Assembly: GCF_017916255.1 (NCBI RefSeq)
Contig: NZ_CP072827.1
Span: forward strand, 4,179,501-4,243,500
DNA length: 64,000 nt
Direction: 5' to 3'
From: Streptomyces mobaraensis NBRC 13819 = DSM 40847
Lineage (GTDB): Bacteria > Actinomycetota > Actinomycetes > Streptomycetales > Streptomycetaceae
Shown: positions 6,817 through 15,796 of the stretch, one piece after another
How positions within the stretch are numbered: the stretch's first letter is position 1
Layout: each line of letters opens with the position of its first letter
Translations under genes and position numbers: made by a program
Notes under the pieces: model-generated
Told to the model about the DNA's origin: nothing
Databases searched by the model: none
Seen by the model: only the letters and a program-made list of their open reading frames with translations

Positions 6817-8298
6817 GTGACCCCCGTGACCACACTCGCGCTCGGCCCCCAGTGGCTGGACGCGGACTACCTGATCGGCCAGTTCGGCCTGCTCGGTGTG
6901 CTGGCGATCGTCTTCGCCGAGTCCGGCCTGCTGATCGGTTTCTTCCTCCCGGGCGACTCGCTCCTCTTCACCACGGGTCTGCTGGTCACCACGGGCAAGC
7001 TGGACGACTACCCGCTGTGGGCGGTGTGCGCCATGGTCGTGCTGGCGGCCGTCCTCGGCGACCAGGCGGGTTACCTCTTCGGACGGAAGGTGGGCCCCGC
7101 CCTCTTCCGGCGCCCGGACTCCAGGCTCTTCAAGCAGGAGAACGTCGAGAAGGCCCACGACTTCTTCGAGAAGTACGGCCCGAAGTCCCTGGTCCTGGCC
7201 CGGTTCGTGCCGATCATCCGCACCTTCACGCCGATCATCGCCGGCGTGAGCCGGATGAACTACCGCTCGTTCCTGATCTTCAACATCATCGGCGGCACCC
7301 TGTGGGGCGCCGGTGTGACGCTGCTGGGCGCGGTGCTCGGCAAGATCGAGTTCGTGCGGACCAACATCGAGATGATGCTGGTCGCGATCGTGCTGGTGTC
7401 GGTTGTGCCCGTGGCGATCGAGTTGCTGCGCGCCCGGTCGAAGTCGCGCGAGGAGGGCCCGGCGCCCGACGCCGACGGGGTGCCCAGCGGGCCGCAGCCG
7501 CCCCGCCAGTACACCGAGGTGCCGCCGCACTACCAGGACGTGCAGCCGTATCCGCTGCCGCAGTCCGAGCAGCAGGGGAAGCGGCAGCAGCGGCAGTCGG
7601 GGAAGCGGCAGCCCGCGCCGGAGCCGGGGTCCGCGCCGCAGCCGGGGTCCGCGCCGCGGCCGGGATCCGCACCGCGGCCGGGGGCGGCCCCGCAGCCGGG
7701 GGCGGCGCCGTGGTCCGGGGCGACTCCGCAGCCGGGAGCCGCTCCGCAGCCCGGGCCCGCGTCGAGGCCCGGCCAGGCGCCGGGGCCCGCGCCCCGGCCC
7801 GGCCAGGCGCCGGACGCCGCGCATGACGTACGGCCCCCGCAGGCGGCCCCGTACCCGCAGCAGCCGGGTCCGTACCCGCCGGCCCAGTACCCGCAGCAGC
7901 CGGGTACGTACCCGCCGGCCCAGTACCCGCAGGCTCCGCAGCCTCAGCAGAATCCGCAGCCCGGGCAGTACCCCTACACGCCGGCCGCGCACACGGCACC
8001 CGCCCCGCAGAGCCCGCAGGCCGGGCAGTACCCCTACGCGCCGGCCGCGCAGGCGGCGCCCGCCCCGCAGAGCCCGCAGGGCCTCCACACCCCTGCGTAC
8101 TCCCCCTACCCTGAGCCCCACCAGCCCGCGCAGCCGCAGCAGCCCCTTTATGGAGGCCAGCCGCAGCACGCGGAAGACCCCCGGTACTCCCAGCCTCCAC
8201 AGGACACGCGGGGCGCGCAGCCCTCCCAGGACGCGCACGACCCGCACGACCCGCAGGACCCGCACCGGGGCCCCCGCGGCCGGCACGCGCGCCGCTGA
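6817..8298 (+). CDS. DedA-family membrane protein with long Pro/Gln-rich tail
   Basis: A 493-residue protein. Residues 1-207 are a normal DedA/SNARE-associated domain: FAESGLLIGFFLPGDSLLF, GDQAGYLFGRKVG, FFEKYGPKSLVLARFVPIIR, RTFTPIIAGVSRMNYRSF and several hydrophobic spans. DedA proteins are undecaprenyl-phosphate or phospholipid transporters. Residues about 208-493 are low complexity: tandem PGSAP/PGAAP units, then YPPAQYPQQPG and QYPYTPAAHTAPAPQSPQ repeats, ending in Asp/His-rich DPHDPQDPH. Typical DedA proteins are about 200-220 residues, so the tail more than doubles the length. GTG 6817 has AGGAG 9 bases upstream. Confidence 0.88.
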   Translation: MTPVTTLALGPQWLDADYLIGQFGLLGVLAIVFAESGLLIGFFLPGDSLLFTTGLLVTTGKLDDYPLWAVCAMVVLAAVLGDQAGYLFGRKVGPALFRRPDSRLFKQENVEKAHDFFEKYGPKSLVLARFVPIIRTFTPIIAGVSRMNYRSFLIFNIIGGTLWGAGVTLLGAVLGKIEFVRTNIEMMLVAIVLVSVVPVAIELLRARSKSREEGPAPDADGVPSGPQPPRQYTEVPPHYQDVQPYPLPQSEQQGKRQQRQSGKRQPAPEPGSAPQPGSAPRPGSAPRPGAAPQPGAAPWSGATPQPGAAPQPGPASRPGQAPGPAPRPGQAPDAAHDVRPPQAAPYPQQPGPYPPAQYPQQPGTYPPAQYPQAPQPQQNPQPGQYPYTPAAHTAPAPQSPQAGQYPYAPAAQAAPAPQSPQGLHTPAYSPYPEPHQPAQPQQPLYGGQPQHAEDPRYSQPPQDTRGAQPSQDAHDPHDPQDPHRGPRGRHARR

Positions 8299-8485
8299 CA
8301 CCCCGTCCCGCCGCCTCCCCGGGCGTTCCCCTGACCGTCCCCTGACCGCCCCTGCCCGTCCACCCGCGAGGGTCCGCTCACCCACACACCCACCGAACTT
8401 CACACGCGTCTCTCCACCCCCACTGGGCACTCGTACTCCTGATCGGGCATGGTTGACCTGGGCAGGAGGCGTGGAGGAGCGCGTG

Positions 8486-10141
8486 GTGGCTGATCGGCAG
8501 CGGGGCGGCGGCCCACCGGATCCGGGCGAGGACCGCAAACCGCAGAGCGATGAGGCGCACAGCGCGTTCACCCCGCCCCTCGGGGTGCCCGTGCCCGCGC
8601 CGCCGGAAGACGAGCACCCGACGTCGGAGTTCGCCGTCCCCGACGGCGTGGCCGAACCGGAGGACCGACGTCCGGAGGGATCGGCCTTCAGCCGGCCCGC
8701 CTCCCTCTCGTACCCGGAGATCACCCCGCCGCTCGGCACCCCCCTCGTCAGCCTCACCAAGGACGCGCCCTGGCAGGACCGGATGCGGACCATGGTCCGG
8801 ATGCCGGTCGGCGAGCGGCCGCTGCCGGAGCGCGCGGTCAAGGAGGAGGAGACCGGGCCGGCCGTCCCGCGTGTGCTCGACCTGACCCTGCGCATCGGCG
8901 AGCTGCTGCTCGCGGGCGGCGAGGGCGCCGAGGACGTCGAGGCGGCGATGTACGGCGTCGCGCACGCGTACGGGCTGCACCGGTGCGAGCCGAACGTGAC
9001 GTTCACCTTGCTGTCCGTCAGCTACCAGCCGCCCCTCGTGGACGATCCCGTCACCGCGAGCCGCACGGTGCGCAGGCGTGGCACCGACTACACCCGTCTC
9101 TCGGCCGTCTTCCGTCTCGTCCACGACATCACGTCCCAGGGGCTCACCCTGGAGGAGGCGTACCGCGGCCTCGCCGAGATCCGCCGCAACCGGCACCCGT
9201 ACCCCGGCTGGGGGCTGACGCTGTCCGCCGGGCTGCTCGCCGGCGCGGCGAGCATGCTGGTCGGCGGCGGGGTCGTGGTGTTCCTCGCGGCGGCGATGGG
9301 CGCCATGCTGGGCGACCGGCTGGCGTGGCTGGCCTCGGGGCGCGGGCTGCCGGAGTTCTACCAGTTCGTGGTGGCCGCGATGCCGCCGGCGGCGATGGGC
9401 GTCGCGCTCAGCACCGCCCAGAACCACGTGCACGTACAGGCGTCCGCCGTGATCACCGGTGGGCTGTTCGCGCTGATCCCGGGGCGGGCGCTGGTCGCGG
9501 GCGTCCAGGACGGCCTGACCGGCTTCTACATCACCGCCTCGGCCCGGCTGCTGGAAGTGGGCTACCTGATCGTCGGCATCGTCTGCGGCGTGATGATGGT
9601 GCTCTACGGCGGTGTGCGGATCGGCGGCACCACACTCGACCCGGAGGCGGCGCTCCAGCGCCAGGAGCGGCCCGTCGTGCAGATCGTCGCGTCGATGCTG
9701 CTGGCCTTCTCGTTCGCCGTCCTGCTCCAGCAGGAACGTCACACCGTGCTGTACGCGACGCTCAACGGCGGTGTCGCCTGGGTGGTGTACGGGGCGCTCG
9801 CCGACACCGGCCGTCTCGACCCGGTGCCCGCCACGGCCATCGCCGCCGGGCTGGTGGGCCTCTTCGGCCAGCTGCTCGCGCGGTACCAGTACACGTCGGC
9901 GCTGCCGTACGTCACGGCGGCGATCGGGCCGCTGCTGCCCGGTAGCGCGGTGTACTTCGCGCTGCTGAACTTCGCCAAGAACGAGCTGGACACCGGCATG
10001 GCCAGCCTCACCAAGGCCGCGGCCCTGGCCCTGGCCATCGCCATCGGGGTGAACCTGGGGTCGGAGGTGGCCCGGATGTTCCTCGTGGTGCCGGGCGGGG
10101 CGGCGTCGCGGCGCGCGGCGAAGCGGACGCGCGGTTTCTGA
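8486..10141 (+). CDS. threonine/serine exporter family (ThrE-like) membrane protein
   Basis: About 551 residues. The first 125 or so are hydrophilic (Pro/Glu-rich). The remainder matches the two-part ThrE/YjjP-YjjB family: VLDLTLRIGELLLAGGEGAE, a soluble segment with GLTLEEAYRGLAEIRR, then about ten hydrophobic spans including a TAIGPLLPGSAVYF-like second half. Corynebacterial ThrE exports threonine and serine with proton coupling; the substrate here is inferred from family. The start is uncertain: GTG 8486 follows GGAGGAG by 6 bases, while GTG 8471 and 8483 are also in frame. A bidirectional hairpin separates it from convergent ppa. Confidence 0.85.
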   Translation: MADRQRGGGPPDPGEDRKPQSDEAHSAFTPPLGVPVPAPPEDEHPTSEFAVPDGVAEPEDRRPEGSAFSRPASLSYPEITPPLGTPLVSLTKDAPWQDRMRTMVRMPVGERPLPERAVKEEETGPAVPRVLDLTLRIGELLLAGGEGAEDVEAAMYGVAHAYGLHRCEPNVTFTLLSVSYQPPLVDDPVTASRTVRRRGTDYTRLSAVFRLVHDITSQGLTLEEAYRGLAEIRRNRHPYPGWGLTLSAGLLAGAASMLVGGGVVVFLAAAMGAMLGDRLAWLASGRGLPEFYQFVVAAMPPAAMGVALSTAQNHVHVQASAVITGGLFALIPGRALVAGVQDGLTGFYITASARLLEVGYLIVGIVCGVMMVLYGGVRIGGTTLDPEAALQRQERPVVQIVASMLLAFSFAVLLQQERHTVLYATLNGGVAWVVYGALADTGRLDPVPATAIAAGLVGLFGQLLARYQYTSALPYVTAAIGPLLPGSAVYFALLNFAKNELDTGMASLTKAAALALAIAIGVNLGSEVARMFLVVPGGAASRRAAKRTRGF

Positions 10142-10166
10142 CCCCGGGGCGCCCCGGAAACGCGGA

Positions 10167-10211
10167 CGCGCGGCCTCCGAGGAGCCCTCCGGGGCCCTCA
10201 GGAGCCGCGCG
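10167..10211. terminator. bidirectional hairpin between the ThrE-like gene and ppa
   Basis: CGCGCGGCCTCC at 10167-10178 pairs with GGAGCCGCGCG at 10201-10211, with one bulged C and a 22-base loop that can itself fold. It lies between two convergent stops. Confidence 0.5.
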
Positions 10212-10241
10212 TTCCGTATCGGCGCGTCAGATCACCACGGA

Positions 10242-10739
10242 TCAGTGGTGCGAGCCGCCCGCGGCCTCCAGGCGCTTGTAGGACGCCTCGATCTCGGCCT
10301 CGGCCTCCGCGCGGCCGACCCACTCGGCGCCCTCGACCGACTTGCCCGGCTCCAGGTCCTTGTAGACCTCGAAGAAGTGCTGGATCTCCAGGCGGTCGAA
10401 CTCCGACACGTGGTGGATGTCGCGCAGGTGCTCGACGCGCGGGTCGTTGGCCGGGACGCAGAGCAGCTTGTCGTCGCCGCCCGCCTCGTCCGTCATGCGG
10501 AACATGCCGATGGCGCGGCAGGTGATGAGGCAGCCCGGGAAGGTGGGCTCGTCCAGGATGACGAGGGCGTCCAGCGGGTCGCCGTCCTCGCCGAGGGTGT
10601 TCTCGACGAAGCCGTAGTCGGCGGGGTAGCTGGTGGAGGTGAAGAGACGGCGGTCCAGACGGATGCGACCGGTCTCGTGGTCCACCTCGTACTTGTTCCG
10701 CGAACCCTTCGGAATCTCGATGGTGACGTCGAACTCCAC
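10242..10739 (-). CDS. ppa: inorganic pyrophosphatase (family I)
   Basis: 165 residues, close to the Streptomyces enzyme of about 163. It hydrolyses pyrophosphate to phosphate in the cytoplasm and so pulls biosynthetic reactions forward. The active-site signature DGDPLDALV is visible, with metal- and substrate-binding residues in [16 protein letters not shown] and EFDRLE. GTG at 10739 is chosen: AAGGAG lies 7 bases upstream and orthologs begin [11 protein letters not shown]; the in-frame ATG at 10754 overlaps that ribosome site. It is divergent from dacB. Confidence 0.97.
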   Translation of the reverse strand: MEFDVTIEIPKGSRNKYEVDHETGRIRLDRRLFTSTSYPADYGFVENTLGEDGDPLDALVILDEPTFPGCLITCRAIGMFRMTDEAGGDDKLLCVPANDPRVEHLRDIHHVSEFDRLEIQHFFEVYKDLEPGKSVEGAEWVGRAEAEAEIEASYKRLEAAGGSHH

Positions 10740-10825
10740 GAGTGGCTCCTTCATGATCAACACATACGTCTGGTGATTAAGTGTCCCCTACGCAGGTGTG
10801 TGGTGGCGAAAGGGGCTGGTCCGTC

Positions 10826-12310
10826 ATGCCCGGGAGCGTCCGTCGGCAGGTCCGGTGGTGGCCTGCCGCCTTGCCGCCGCGGTCCGGTACCGGGCGGTTC
10901 GTCGCCGCCGCCACCGCGGTGGGACTGCTCGCCGCGGCCGGGGCGGTGGCCGCCGCCGGCCCCTGGGACGGCGGACAGCGTACGGCCGAACGGGTACGCG
11001 CCGCAGCCGCCGACCGGGGGGCGTACGCCCGGGGCGCCCCCTACGGGTCCTCCCTGGCCGGGCCGGTGCTCGCGGGGGTGCCGGAGGCGCCTTCCGGTGG
11101 GCCCGGCGAGGCGCGTGGGGTCGGCGGGGCCGGCGGTTCCGGCGGGGCGCCCGCCGCGGCCGGTCTCGCCGCCGCGCTGGAGCCGCTGCTCGCCGACGCC
11201 GCGCTGGGCCCCCGCGTCTCGGCCTCCGTCGTCGACGCGGCCACCGGCGAGCGGCTGTTCGGCTCGAACGAGGCCGCGGCGGTCACTCCCGCCTCCACCG
11301 TCAAACTCGCCACCTCCGCCGCGGCGCTCTCCGCGCTCGGCGCGGATCACCGCATCGAGACCGCGGTGACGCTCGGGGCTGACGGGATCGTGCTCGTCGG
11401 CGGCGGCGATCCCACCCTCACCGCCCGCCCCGCCCCTCCCGGCCGGGAGCCCACCGGCCTCCCCGCCCTGGCCGACGCCACGGCCCGCGCGCTGAAGGCG
11501 CTCGGCACGGACCACACGGCGCTCCGGTACGACGTCTCCCGCTACACCGGGCCCGTACCGCACCCGATCGGCCCCAACGAGAACCTCGCGCCGGTCAGCG
11601 CCCTCATGGTGGACGAGGGCCGGCTGGACGACAGCGACCACGGCCCCGCGGACCGGACGGACGACCCCGCCGGGGACGCCGCACGGAAGTTCGCCGCCCT
11701 GCTGGGGGAGCGGGGGGTACGCGTCGAGGGCGAGCCCGCCGAGGGCCGCTCGCCCGCCGGCGCCCGGCGGCTGGCCGCCGTCTCCTCCGCCCCGCTCGCC
11801 GACCTCGTCGAGCGGGCCCTGACCCAGAGCGACAACGACATCGCCGAGGCACTGGCCCGGCAGACCGCCCTCGCCGACGGACAGCCGGCGAGCTTCGAGG
11901 GCGCGGGGCGGGCGGTGGCCGCCCGGCTGGCGCGGCTCGGCCTGCCGATGGCGGGCACCCGCTTCGCCGACGGCAGCGGCCTGGACCGGGGTGACCGGGT
12001 ATCCGCCGACCTCCTGGCCCGGCTGCTGGCCCGCGCCGGTGATCGGGGGGCGCCCGAGTTGCGGGCGGTGCTCACGGGGCTGCCGGTGGCGGGGTTCAGT
12101 GGGACGCTTCAAGGTCGCGTGGCCGGCGGCCGGGGGGTGGTGCGGGCCAAGACGGGCACGTTGACCGGGGTGAACGCGCTGGCCGGGACGGCGGTCGCCG
12201 GCGGCGGGCGGTTGCTGACCTTTGCCTTCCTGGCCGATGGGACAGCGGATTCGGAGGGGGCGCAGCGGGCGTTGGACGGGTTGGCGGCGGCGGTGGCCGC
12301 CGCCCGGTGA
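10826..12310 (+). CDS. dacB: D-alanyl-D-alanine carboxypeptidase/endopeptidase (PBP4/DacB, S13)
   Basis: A 494-residue secreted or membrane-anchored penicillin-binding protein that trims peptidoglycan cross-bridges. An N-terminal hydrophobic segment (residues about 24-45) serves as signal/anchor, followed by a Gly/Ala-rich linker. All three catalytic motifs are present: SxxK as STVK (Ser157, Lys160), SxN as SDN (335-337) and KTG (442-444). The ATG 10826 start has AAAGGGG about 11 bases upstream; the earlier start at 10781 would lengthen the leader. The ppa-dacB-metalloprotease-tilS order is conserved in Streptomyces. Confidence 0.9.
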   Translation: MPGSVRRQVRWWPAALPPRSGTGRFVAAATAVGLLAAAGAVAAAGPWDGGQRTAERVRAAAADRGAYARGAPYGSSLAGPVLAGVPEAPSGGPGEARGVGGAGGSGGAPAAAGLAAALEPLLADAALGPRVSASVVDAATGERLFGSNEAAAVTPASTVKLATSAAALSALGADHRIETAVTLGADGIVLVGGGDPTLTARPAPPGREPTGLPALADATARALKALGTDHTALRYDVSRYTGPVPHPIGPNENLAPVSALMVDEGRLDDSDHGPADRTDDPAGDAARKFAALLGERGVRVEGEPAEGRSPAGARRLAAVSSAPLADLVERALTQSDNDIAEALARQTALADGQPASFEGAGRAVAARLARLGLPMAGTRFADGSGLDRGDRVSADLLARLLARAGDRGAPELRAVLTGLPVAGFSGTLQGRVAGGRGVVRAKTGTLTGVNALAGTAVAGGGRLLTFAFLADGTADSEGAQRALDGLAAAVAAAR

Positions 12311-12320
12311 GGAGGCCCCG

Positions 12321-12449
12321 GTCCCGCCCTTCCACCGTTTCTCGCGGGGGCCGCGCCCCCGCACCCCCGGACGGGCTGAAATCAGCCCGTCCGGTGTTTG
12401 AGGACGAGCGGCGAAGCCGCGAAAAGCGGGGTCTGGGGCGCAGCCCCAG
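12321..12449 (+). repeat. Streptomyces-type intergenic repeat of consecutive stem-loops
   Basis: Four perfect hairpins follow one another: GCGGGGGC/GCCCCCGC (12344-12362), a 13-bp palindrome with 2-base loop (12367-12394), GCGGC/GCCGC (12408-12420) and CTGGGGC/GCCCCAG (12433-12449). The elements AGCCCGTCCGG, GTTTGAGGAC and GGGTCTGGGGCGCAGCCCC are, from memory, shared by intergenic repeats scattered through Streptomyces genomes. A related, rearranged copy lies at 30505-30599. Confidence 0.75.
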
Positions 12450-12521
12450 GAAGCGGCGAAGGGGTGGGGCCGGGGCATCCACCCCCCTCCGCAACCGCGC
12501 CGCACCACGTACCGTGAACCC

Positions 12522-13649
12522 ATGACGAGCATCGGTGGTGCGGAGATGGTCGACTGGAAGCTCGCGGTGGCGACCGCGACGCGGCTCGTGCGGCCGGGGC
12601 CGGAGGTGAGCCGGGACGAGGCCCGCGCGGTGGTCGCGGAGTTGCGGCGGCACGCCAAGGCGTCGGAGGAGCACGTCCGGGAGTTCACCGGGATGACGCC
12701 GTCGGGCGCCGGATCGGATACCCCGGTGCTGGTGGTGGACCGGGCGGGCTGGATCCGGGCGAACGTCGCCGGGTTCCGGGCGGTGCTCGGACCGCTGCTG
12801 GAGAAGATGGAGAAGCGCCGGGGCGGCCTGCCGGGCGGCGCGGTGCTGGGCGCGGTCGGCGGCAAGGTCACCGGCGTGGAACTGGGCATGCTGCTGTCGT
12901 TCCTGGCCTCGCGGGTGCTGGGCCAGTACGAGACGTTCGTGCCGCCCACCCGGGACCTGCCGGGCGGTGCCGGCGGCGGCCGGCTGCTGCTGGTGGCGCC
13001 GAACATCGTGCACGTGGAGCGCGAACTGGAGGTCGACCCGCACGACTTCCGGCTGTGGGTCTGCCTGCACGAGGAGACGCACCGCACCCAGTTCACGGGC
13101 GTGCCGTGGCTGCGCGACCACATCGAGGGCGAGGTCCAGGCGTTCCTCGCCGAGACCGACATCGACCCGGCCACCCTGCTGGAGCGGCTCCGCGAGGCGC
13201 TCCAGGCGCTGGCCGGCGGGCGTCCGCCGGAGGACGAGGGGGAGCGGGGCGGGCGCAGCATCGTCGAGCTGGTGCAGACCTCCGCCCAGCGGGAGGTGCT
13301 GGGGCGGCTGACGGCGGTGATGTCCCTGCTGGAGGGGCACGCGGACTACGTCATGGACGGGGTGGGGCCGCGGGTCGTGCCGTCCGTGACCGAGATCCGG
13401 GAGAAGTTCCAGCAGCGGCGGGCCAGCGGCGCGGGCCGGCTCGACCAGGCGCTGCGCAAGCTGCTGGGTCTGGACGCCAAGCTGCGGCAGTACCGTGATG
13501 GCGAGCGGTTCGTCCGGGCGGTGGTGGACCAGGTCGGCATGGAGGGCTTCAACAGGGTCTGGACCTCGCCGAACACCCTGCCGACCAAGGCCGAGATCGC
13601 CAAACCCGCGGACTGGGTCGCCCGGGTGCACAGCCGGTCCGACGGCTGA
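12522..13649 (+). CDS. zinc-dependent metalloprotease (DUF2342, zincin-like)
   Basis: 375 residues, full family length. The zinc site is HEETH at 183-187 (VCLHEETHRTQF), with a downstream EGHADYVMD segment likely supplying further ligands. This family (PF10103 type) is typical of actinobacteria and is sometimes labelled F420-biosynthesis-associated; its substrate is unknown. It has no signal peptide, so it is probably cytoplasmic. It lies directly upstream of tilS, an adjacency I believe is conserved in actinobacteria. ATG 12522 begins right after the intergenic repeat. Confidence 0.88.
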   Translation: MTSIGGAEMVDWKLAVATATRLVRPGPEVSRDEARAVVAELRRHAKASEEHVREFTGMTPSGAGSDTPVLVVDRAGWIRANVAGFRAVLGPLLEKMEKRRGGLPGGAVLGAVGGKVTGVELGMLLSFLASRVLGQYETFVPPTRDLPGGAGGGRLLLVAPNIVHVERELEVDPHDFRLWVCLHEETHRTQFTGVPWLRDHIEGEVQAFLAETDIDPATLLERLREALQALAGGRPPEDEGERGGRSIVELVQTSAQREVLGRLTAVMSLLEGHADYVMDGVGPRVVPSVTEIREKFQQRRASGAGRLDQALRKLLGLDAKLRQYRDGERFVRAVVDQVGMEGFNRVWTSPNTLPTKAEIAKPADWVARVHSRSDG

Positions 13650-13843
13650 CGCGTCCACGCCCCTGACGGACGAACGCTCCCGTAATCACCCGTCCGAGGG
13701 ACCGTGTGCCAGGGGTGGGCGTGCGATGCTCGGGTAAAGGCTCGTCTCTGTCACCATCTACGCACACAGCGTGACGGCGCAGCCCGCACGTCCCCACAAC
13801 CCCTTCCCGTCAGCTCCTCGTTGGAACGATTGGACACTCGGAC

Positions 13844-14872
13844 ATGGGTCCACACCCCGCGGTCGCGGCGATACGCCTGGCGGTCCGCCGCGTTCTCCAC
13901 GACGTCCTCACCCTCGCTCCGTCCGAAACCGCAACCGGAAGCGCCCCCGGCGGCTCCAGGCCCCCGCTCGTCCTGGCCGCCTGCTCAGGCGGCGCCGACT
14001 CCATGGCGCTCGCCTCCGCCCTCGCCTTCGAGGCCCCCCGGCTCGGCCTCCGCGCCGGCGGCGTCACCGTCGACCACGGCCTCCAGGAGGGCTCCGACCT
14101 CCGCGCCGCCGAGGTGGTGAGCCGCCTCCTCGCCCTCGGCCTCGACCCCGTCGAGGCGCTCCCCGTGACCGTCGGCCGGGAGGGCGGGCCCGAGGCCGCC
14201 GCCCGCGACGCCCGCTACGCCGCCCTCGACGAGGCCGCCGAACGGCACGGCGCCGCGGCCGTGCTCCTCGGCCACACCCGCGACGACCAGGCCGAGACCG
14301 TCCTCCTGGGGCTGGCCCGCGGCTCCGGCACCCGCTCGCTGTCCGGGATGGCCGTGGCCTCCGGGGTCGGGGGCCGCTACCGCAGGCCGTTCCTGGGGCT
14401 CGACCGGCAGACCGCCCGCAAGGCGTGCATGGTGCAGTCGCTGCCGGTCTGGGACGACCCGCACAACGCCGACCCGGCCTACACCCGCTCCCGGGTCCGC
14501 CACGAGGCACTGCCGGTCCTGGAGAAAGCGCTGGGCAAGGGCGTCGTCGAGGCGCTGGCCCGGACCGCCCAGCTGTCCCGGGACGACGCGGACGCCCTCG
14601 ACTCCTGGGCCGTCGCCGTGGAGCCGTCCGTCCGGGACGACACGGGCGCGCTGGAGGTCGCCAAGCTCTACGCGCTGCCCCCCGCCGTCCGCCGCCGGGT
14701 GCTGCGCCGGGCGGCCATCGAGGCCGGTTCCCCGGCTGGTTCGCTCTTCGCCCGGCACATCGAGGAGGTCGACCGGCTGATCACCGGCTGGCGCGGCCAG
14801 CGGGCCATCAACCTCCCCGGGCGCGTCGCGGTCCACCGGCATGGTGGCAGACTGGTCCTTCGGCAGGGCTGA
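13844..14872 (+). CDS. tilS: tRNA(Ile)-lysidine synthetase
   Basis: A 342-residue N-type PP-loop ATPase that converts cytidine 34 of the AUA-reading tRNA-Ile to lysidine using ATP and lysine. The PP-loop SGGADS is at 48-53; [20 protein letters not shown] and [12 protein letters not shown] are also family-specific. The C-terminal part is short, as in other actinobacteria. The start ATG 13844 gives an N-terminus resembling other actinobacterial TilS proteins. It is upstream of hpt with a 73-base gap and probably co-transcribed. Confidence 0.95.
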   Translation: MGPHPAVAAIRLAVRRVLHDVLTLAPSETATGSAPGGSRPPLVLAACSGGADSMALASALAFEAPRLGLRAGGVTVDHGLQEGSDLRAAEVVSRLLALGLDPVEALPVTVGREGGPEAAARDARYAALDEAAERHGAAAVLLGHTRDDQAETVLLGLARGSGTRSLSGMAVASGVGGRYRRPFLGLDRQTARKACMVQSLPVWDDPHNADPAYTRSRVRHEALPVLEKALGKGVVEALARTAQLSRDDADALDSWAVAVEPSVRDDTGALEVAKLYALPPAVRRRVLRRAAIEAGSPAGSLFARHIEEVDRLITGWRGQRAINLPGRVAVHRHGGRLVLRQG

Positions 14873-14945
14873 ATCGAACGACCGTGAGTGACCGCGGGCA
14901 GGCCCGGCCGGACCCTGGCCGGGCGGCAGGCGCCCGGACGGCCGG

Positions 14946-15530
14946 ATGAGCCCCAATCGAACGAGAGTGGCGCGGGTGGACGAGAAGGACATGGGCACCG
15001 ACCTCAAGTCGGTGCTCATCACCAAGGAAGAGATCGACGCGAAGCTGGCCGAGCTGGCCGCGAAGATCGACGCGGAGTACGCGGGCAAGGACCTGCTCAT
15101 CGTCGGTGTCCTCAAGGGCGCCGTGATGGTGATGGCGGACCTGGCGCGCGCGCTGTCCAACCCCGTCACCATGGACTGGATGGCCGTGTCCTCCTACGGC
15201 GCGGGCACCCAGTCCTCCGGCGTGGTCCGGATCCTCAAGGACCTCGACACCGACATCAAGGGCAAGCACGTCCTGATCGTCGAGGACATCATCGACTCCG
15301 GCCTGACGCTGTCCTGGCTGCTGTCGAACCTCGGCTCCCGCGAGCCGGCGTCCCTCAACGTCGTCACCCTGCTGCGCAAGCCGGAGGCGGCCAAGGTCGC
15401 CATCGACGTGAAGTGGGTCGGCTTCGACATCCCGAACGAGTTCGTCGTCGGTTACGGTCTCGACTTCGCGGAGAAGTACCGCAACCTGCCCTTCGTCGGC
15501 ACCCTCGCGCCGCACGTCTACGGCGGCTGA
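14946..15530 (+). CDS. hpt: hypoxanthine phosphoribosyltransferase
   Basis: Up to 194 residues. It salvages hypoxanthine (and probably guanine) to IMP/GMP using PRPP. The PRPP-binding motif [10 protein letters not shown] is intact, as are the substrate loop [11 protein letters not shown] and the C-terminal [15 protein letters not shown]. The start is uncertain: ATG 14946 is used, but GTG 14976 ([14 protein letters not shown]) and ATG 14991 match shorter orthologs, and no site has a strong ribosome-binding sequence. It lies between tilS and ftsH as in most Actinobacteria. Confidence 0.95.
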   Translation: MSPNRTRVARVDEKDMGTDLKSVLITKEEIDAKLAELAAKIDAEYAGKDLLIVGVLKGAVMVMADLARALSNPVTMDWMAVSSYGAGTQSSGVVRILKDLDTDIKGKHVLIVEDIIDSGLTLSWLLSNLGSREPASLNVVTLLRKPEAAKVAIDVKWVGFDIPNEFVVGYGLDFAEKYRNLPFVGTLAPHVYGG

Positions 15531-15796
15531 CCACCCCCGACCAGGGCGGACGGCATTCCCCCCGAAGGGCCCGGCGGTCGCCGGGCCACCGGGAACCCCT
15601 CACGGTTTTCCGCCGTTGGAGGAGGGGAAGACGGATTTGTTGACCGTCTGCGGCGGCGTCGGGTGACAATGCTGGGGTACCGTCCGAAGGTCAGTCTTTT
15701 CAAGCATTCTTTAGCAAGCACCGCAAGCAAGTACTGCAAGGTCGAGCAGAACACCGTACGCACAGGCACCCCGACCGAGGGGCACCGTGCCTCACT

